In this document: piece after piece, positions 59,592-64,000 of the stretch
How positions within the stretch are numbered: the stretch's first letter is position 1
How the letters are laid out: each line of letters opens with the position of its first letter
From: Staphylococcus lutrae
Lineage (GTDB): Bacteria; Bacillota; Bacilli; Staphylococcales; Staphylococcaceae
Assembly: GCF_002101335.1 (NCBI RefSeq)
Contig: NZ_CP020773.1
Coordinates: 620,001 to 684,000 of the forward strand
Direction: 5' to 3'
DNA: 64,000 nt
Notes under the pieces: model-generated
The model's input: only the letters and a program-made list of their open reading frames with translations
Database searches by the model: none
What the model was told of the DNA's origin: nothing
Made by a program: the position numbers and the translations under genes

Positions 59592-60365
59592 CTAATTTTC
59601 AAAATGGTATGCTTTTAAAATTTGTTGTGCCGTTTTACTTTTCATAAAATCGAACCAAGCTTTTGATTCCGGCTTATCTGTGACTGTCCCCATGCGATAA
59701 ACGATAGGTGATTTCAGTGGGGCATCTGCCACTTTTTCAACACCTTCATGTGGTTTTTGACCTACATATAAATCTGTTTGGTAGACAAATCCTAACTGGG
59801 CATTCCCCTTATCTACATAGTTCAACACTTCACGCACATCTTTAGCGTAAACAATTTGATTTTCAACTTTTGTCCAAAGCTGTTGATCTTCTAAGTACGT
59901 TTTTGCATATTTTCCAGCAGGTACAGATTTAACTTCTCCAAGCGCCAATTGCCCTTTTTCCCCGAGTTGTTGAAGACTGCGAATATCGCTACCTTTCTGA
60001 TGAATCAGTACGAGCTGATTTCGTGTATAGTCATAAGTTTGATGCAATTTCCCTTTGTCCTTCAACATATTCACATCTTTCGTATTCGCTGACATAAAGA
60101 CATCGACAGGGGCCCCTTTATCGATTTGTTCACGCAATGCACCGGAGCCTCCATAATTAAAAGAAATATCGATATCTGGATGTTCTTTTTTAAAAGCTTT
60201 TTCTAATGCTTTCGTCACGTCAGTCAAACTGGCTGCTGCAGAAATGGTTAATTCTTTTTGAGTATGCGCTTCCTTAGAACTTTGAGATGTAGACGATTGA
60301 CCGCATGCTGTTAAAATCACGACAAGTACACTACTCAATACAATCCAACTGATTAACTTTTTCAT
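59592..60365 (-). CDS. modA: Molybdate-binding lipoprotein ModA
   Basis: 257 residues from ATG 60365 (MKKLISWIVLSSVLVVILTACGQSS), 10 bases after AAGGAGG. The lipobox LTAC places the lipidated cysteine at about residue 21. The binding motifs ISAAASLTDVTKALEKAF (about 43-60), FNYGGSGALREQI and PVDVFMSANTKD fit periplasmic molybdate receptors. It delivers molybdate to ModBC and so feeds the cofactor genes upstream. Confidence 0.95.
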   Translation of the reverse strand: MKKLISWIVLSSVLVVILTACGQSSTSQSSKEAHTQKELTISAAASLTDVTKALEKAFKKEHPDIDISFNYGGSGALREQIDKGAPVDVFMSANTKDVNMLKDKGKLHQTYDYTRNQLVLIHQKGSDIRSLQQLGEKGQLALGEVKSVPAGKYAKTYLEDQQLWTKVENQIVYAKDVREVLNYVDKGNAQLGFVYQTDLYVGQKPHEGVEKVADAPLKSPIVYRMGTVTDKPESKAWFDFMKSKTAQQILKAYHFEN

Positions 60366-60395
60366 CGTTCTATACTCCTCCTTAAACCAACTTCG

Positions 60396-60446
60396 AATAA
60401 AAAAATACGTTCGAAACAAGTATAGCAAATATCGAACGTATTTTTA
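60396..60446 (-). terminator. Inverted repeat after galT, also overlapping the modA promoter region
   Basis: AATACGTTCGA (60404-60414) and TCGAACGTATT (60432-60442) pair perfectly; on the minus strand TTTTTTTATT follows, giving a good terminator for the gal genes. The loop contains a TATACT -10-like hexamer (60424-60419) for modA. Confidence 0.75.
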
Positions 60447-60451
60447 TATGA

Positions 60452-61945
60452 TTATTCGTTTAATGTCGTGATAAATCGTTGAAAAGCCTGTTGTCCTGCT
60501 TCATTACGTTTAAACACACCCGCATCTTCAAGAACCCGTTCAAATTTATAACCGACTTCTTTTCGGACAATTTTTTCAGCATCTTCACGGGTAAAGTCAT
60601 ATCTCACTTTCATGTCATGGGCCCAAGCGCGGTGTACACCGAGTTCAATTGCTTCGTCACCATTTAAATAGGCTGTGACAGCTTGCAATTCCTTTTTCAA
60701 ACGCCCTGGTAATATCGCTGTTCCCATGACTTCAATTAAACCGATGTTTTCTTTTTTAATGTGTTGCACGTCTTGATGCGGATGAAATAATCCATCTGGA
60801 TGTGCTGCTGTGCGATGATTATCACGTAAAACGACATCCATTTCATAGCGTCCATCTCGATATCTTGCAATGGGTGTCACAGTATGATGCCGTTCCCCGC
60901 TCTCACTAAAAGCTTTAATGTCCACACTTGCATCGCTGTGCGCTTCCCATTTTTGACGGATCCATTCACTTGCAGCAATCAATGCCGTTGTATCTTCTGA
61001 TATTAATCGAATCACACTCATCGGCCACTTCACAATCCCTGCCTGTACTGCCGGAAAACCTTCTAGACTAAAAGACTGTTCAATTGGGGCAAGCGCCATC
61101 GGAAAGTCGTGCCGTCCTGCTTGATAATGATTATGCGATAAAATCGATCCTCCCACTATTGGAATATCCGCGTTTGAACCTATCGTATAATGAGGAAATT
61201 GCTTCACAAAATCAATCAGATTTTCAAATGTTGTCTGATTAATCAACATAGGCGTATGTTCTTTAGATAACAAAATACTATGTTCATTAAAATAAAGATA
61301 CGGTGAATACTGGAACCCCCATGCTTCTCCATTAATGGACATCTGAATAATTCTATGATTTGAACGTGCAGCTGATGTCGTCGTCCCGTAATACCCTTCA
61401 TTTTCCATACAAATTGCACATTTAGGATACGTTGAAGCCGGTGTATGCTTTTCTCTTTCTATTTGTTTCGCATCTTTTTCAGGTTTTGATAAATTAATTG
61501 TAATTTCGAAGTTTCCATACGTTGTCGGAACGGTATAAACAATATTTTTAGCGATAGCTTCCTCTTTAATATAATGATTGAGGTGACTCAGTTTATAAAA
61601 ATAGTTCGTCGCTCGCTCTGGTGATTGTTGATAACGTTGATAAAATTCACGGTTCACCACAGACGGCTTAGGTGTGATTAAATCTAACAAGCTTGCTTCT
61701 AGTTGCTCGCGCTCTGATAGAATATTTTCAATTGCCCCTCTTTCAATCGCATCGTCAATTAAAACGTTAACGATTTCAATAGGCGTTTGCGGCACTCTCC
61801 CTTGTTGTGTATCTAAAAGTTTAATGTCATCCGCTTTGAGTCGCGCTAATATTTGATTCACAACATATTGTCGATCTCCTAGTTCAAAATCGCCGTACGC
61901 GATGCTAGCATCTGCCAATTGATACACGTGTGTTGCATTTGCCAT
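60452..61945 (-). CDS. galT: UTP/UDP-glucose-hexose-1-phosphate uridylyltransferase
   Basis: 497 residues, the long Firmicute class of GalT. The N-terminal domain includes YPKCAICMENEGYYGTTTSAARSNHRIIQM and the active-site region ILSHNHYQAGRHDFPMA (HxH type, about 285-300). It exchanges UMP between UDP-glucose and galactose-1-phosphate. It is the third gene of the galK-galE-galT run, 12 bases after galE. Confidence 0.95.
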   Translation of the reverse strand: MANATHVYQLADASIAYGDFELGDRQYVVNQILARLKADDIKLLDTQQGRVPQTPIEIVNVLIDDAIERGAIENILSEREQLEASLLDLITPKPSVVNREFYQRYQQSPERATNYFYKLSHLNHYIKEEAIAKNIVYTVPTTYGNFEITINLSKPEKDAKQIEREKHTPASTYPKCAICMENEGYYGTTTSAARSNHRIIQMSINGEAWGFQYSPYLYFNEHSILLSKEHTPMLINQTTFENLIDFVKQFPHYTIGSNADIPIVGGSILSHNHYQAGRHDFPMALAPIEQSFSLEGFPAVQAGIVKWPMSVIRLISEDTTALIAASEWIRQKWEAHSDASVDIKAFSESGERHHTVTPIARYRDGRYEMDVVLRDNHRTAAHPDGLFHPHQDVQHIKKENIGLIEVMGTAILPGRLKKELQAVTAYLNGDEAIELGVHRAWAHDMKVRYDFTREDAEKIVRKEVGYKFERVLEDAGVFKRNEAGQQAFQRFITTLNE

Positions 61946-61957
61946 ACTGTACCTCCT

Positions 61958-62950
61958 CTAGACGTTTTCATAACCATTCGGGTGTTGTTGATGCCATTTC
62001 CAAGCACTGCCGATAATGTCGTGAATATCATCATGTTGTGGTCGCCATTTCAAAACGGTTTGTGCTTTATCACTAGAAGCAACCAATTTACTCGGGTCAC
62101 CTGCACGTCTAGGCGCAACAACTGCTGGAATATCACGCCCAGTGACTTCACGAGCCGCATTCAAGATTTCTTTTACGGAATAACCATGATTCGTTCCTAA
62201 GTTGAACGCACCACTTTCTCCGCCTGCTTTTAAGTATTCATATGCTAAAATGTGTGCATCAATTAAATCAGTCACGTGTAAATAATCTCTTATTGGCGTA
62301 CCATCCGGCGTATCATAGTCATCGCCAAACATTTTTAATTCATCACGTTGACCTAATGCGACTTGAAGTACCACTGGAATCAGATGTGTTTCAGGGTGAT
62401 GATCCTCACCAATGATGCCATCTGCTTTTGCACCGGCTACATTAAAATAACGTAACGCAGCATAATGGACACCGTACGCTTCATGACACCAATGCATCAT
62501 CTTTTCCATTATGAGTTTACTTTCACCGTACGGACTTGTCGGTGACTTCGAAGCTGTTTCCACAATTGGAACTTCTTCTGGTTCACCATATACCGCCGCT
62601 GTTGAACTGAATATAATGTGTTCGACTTGATGTTTGCGCATGACTTCTAAGAGCACTTGCAACCCGTAAACATTGTTATTGAAATATTCTAATGGATACG
62701 ACACAGATTCTCCGACTAATGAATAAGCGCAAAAATGAAAAACCCCATCAATCGATTCTTGTTGAAATACACGATCTAAAAATTCACGATCCCGAACGTC
62801 CCCTTCGTAAAAACGGGCAGCTGTATGCACCGCTTGACGATGCCCTTTAACTAAATTATCTACAACCGCAACATCATATCCCGCTTCAACCAATTGATCT
62901 ACACAGTGACTCCCGATATAACCTGCGCCACCTAAAACAAGCATAGTCAT
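61958..62950 (-). CDS. galE: UDP-glucose 4-epimerase
   Basis: 330 residues, extended short-chain dehydrogenase. The NAD site is GGAGYIGSHCVDQL (about 7-20). The catalytic S-x24-Y-x3-K is seen in FSSTAAVYGE and SPYGESKLIMEK (about 123-155). It interconverts UDP-galactose and UDP-glucose. It lies 18 bases after galK. Confidence 0.96.
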   Translation of the reverse strand: MTMLVLGGAGYIGSHCVDQLVEAGYDVAVVDNLVKGHRQAVHTAARFYEGDVRDREFLDRVFQQESIDGVFHFCAYSLVGESVSYPLEYFNNNVYGLQVLLEVMRKHQVEHIIFSSTAAVYGEPEEVPIVETASKSPTSPYGESKLIMEKMMHWCHEAYGVHYAALRYFNVAGAKADGIIGEDHHPETHLIPVVLQVALGQRDELKMFGDDYDTPDGTPIRDYLHVTDLIDAHILAYEYLKAGGESGAFNLGTNHGYSVKEILNAAREVTGRDIPAVVAPRRAGDPSKLVASSDKAQTVLKWRPQHDDIHDIIGSAWKWHQQHPNGYENV

Positions 62951-62968
62951 TCTTCATACACTCCTTTT

Positions 62969-64000
62969 TTATTGCTCTAAAGTACGTACCCCATTCGCGA
63001 TATCAACATGATAAAAAGACGGCGCGTAGCCCACCGTTTTTGTATACTCCTCAGTCACTTTTTCCTCAAGTTCAGCAATTTTATCTCGATGAACCAGCGC
63101 TATGGCACAACCCGCAAACCCTGCCCCTGTCATCCTTGCGCCTAAGACACCATCAACCTGTTGTGCAACTTCAGCTAACGTATCCAACTCTAGTCCAGTG
63201 ACTTCATAGTCGTTTTTCAAAGAAGCATGAGACGCATTTAATAGCGCACCAAATTTTTCAAAGTCATGCGCTTGTAAGGCTTCATAAGCTTGTTTTGTGC
63301 GCTCATTTTCAGAAATGGCATGTTTCGCACGTCGTCTTAATACGTCATCCTTAATTTGATCTGCATATTGTTCAAATTGTGCCATCGTCATCTCACCTAG
63401 CGTAGCCACATCTAAATGTTGTTGTAGAACAGCTAAAGCCTGTTCACACTCATGACGTCGTTCGTTATATTTCGATTCTGCAAGTTCTCGTCGCTTATTC
63501 GTATTCATTATCGAAATTTTATATTCTCCAAACTCTGTCGGCACGTAATGATATTCTAATGTGTTTGTATCGAGTAAAATCGCATGGTTTTCCTTACCGA
63601 ATCCAATGATAAATTGATCCATAATTCCTGAATTGACACCGATAAACTCATTTTCAACACGTTGCCCCATTTTCACAAGTGCCAGTCGATCCATCTCGAT
63701 ATTGAATAGTGAAGTGACGATATGACCTGTTAATAATTCAATCGACGCAGAGGACGATAAACTCGCGCCATTTGGAATATTACCTTCCACTAAAATATCG
63801 AAACCCCGATTAATTTGTGAAAATTGTTCGACTAAAAAGCGCACCATCCCCTTTGGATAATTCGCCCAATGGTGTTGACTGTCGTAATCTAAATGGTCTA
63901 GATCAAACGACATCACACCGAGTGCTTTGAAGTTGACGGAATACAGCCGAATTTGCCGATCGTCACGCAAACGTGCAGCCCCATATGTCCCTAATTCAAT
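62969..64000 (-). CDS. galK: Galactokinase, 5' end outside the window
   Basis: The reading frame runs off the right edge: upstream of the TTG at 63970 the frame continues (IELGTYGAARLRDDRQIRLYS) to position 64000. The GHMP kinase motif NIPNGASLSSSASIELLTG (ATP loop) and the catalytic region GVNSGIMDQFIIGFGKENHAILLD are present, as is the C-terminal GARMTGAGFAGCAIAL. The signature GEHTDY near the N-terminus lies outside. It phosphorylates galactose as the first Leloir step. Confidence 0.96.
   Translation of the reverse strand: MELGTYGAARLRDDRQIRLYSVNFKALGVMSFDLDHLDYDSQHHWANYPKGMVRFLVEQFSQINRGFDILVEGNIPNGASLSSSASIELLTGHIVTSLFNIEMDRLALVKMGQRVENEFIGVNSGIMDQFIIGFGKENHAILLDTNTLEYHYVPTEFGEYKISIMNTNKRRELAESKYNERRHECEQALAVLQQHLDVATLGEMTMAQFEQYADQIKDDVLRRRAKHAISENERTKQAYEALQAHDFEKFGALLNASHASLKNDYEVTGLELDTLAEVAQQVDGVLGARMTGAGFAGCAIALVHRDKIAELEEKVTEEYTKTVGYAPSFYHVDIANGVRTLEQ

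Overview
The window looks like a low-GC Staphylococcus chromosome. It carries the complete S10-spc-alpha ribosomal protein cluster in staphylococcal order, then rplM-rpsI, truA and the ECF transporter genes, femX (fmhB), a molybdopterin gene cluster and modABC. galK-galE-galT beside modABC suggests a species of the hyicus/intermedius group rather than S. aureus; this species hint is inference from gene content only.

Region 1-14720 is an accessory, heavily rearranged block downstream of rpsI. It starts with a type III restriction-modification methyltransferase (cut by the window edge) preceded by a small XRE regulator, then two tiny ORFs. Next comes a mosaic of insertion sequences: an IS21 copy split by an IS3 element, itself split by a second IS3 element. 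Both IS3 insertions have exact target duplications whose removal restores the reading frames. After that come an IstB fragment of an oppositely oriented IS21 copy fused to the tail of a tyrosine integrase gene, the 3' part of a group II intron, a second IS21 species split by an IS30 element, an ISL3 fragment, and a shrunken IS21 relic between direct repeats. The only other cargo gene is a Schlafen/AlbA_2-type ATP-binding protein with its own palindromic operator candidate. An intact ISL3 element sits in the U-tract of the rpsI terminator. The integrase remnant and the position next to rpsI suggest a decayed genomic island.

Region 14725-33700 is core and reads leftwards: the S10, spc and alpha genes (rpsJ to rplQ with secY, adk, infA, rpoA), then ecfA1-ecfA2-ecfT-truA, then rplM-rpsI from its own promoter and leader.

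Region 33990-51400 holds housekeeping and membrane genes: small membrane proteins, a purine permease, topoisomerase III, a GNAT acetyltransferase, an AEC transporter, an aminotransferase, an RND exporter, femX, a VOC protein, a MarR regulator and a secreted nuclease.

Region 51659-60365 is the molybdenum block: moaA, mobA, moaD, moaE, mobB and moeA leftwards, moaC divergent, moaB and moeB leftwards, and the molybdate transporter modABC. These genes jointly import molybdate, build molybdopterin and insert the metal. Region 60452-64000 is the Leloir galactose pathway (galT, galE, galK), with galK cut by the right window edge.
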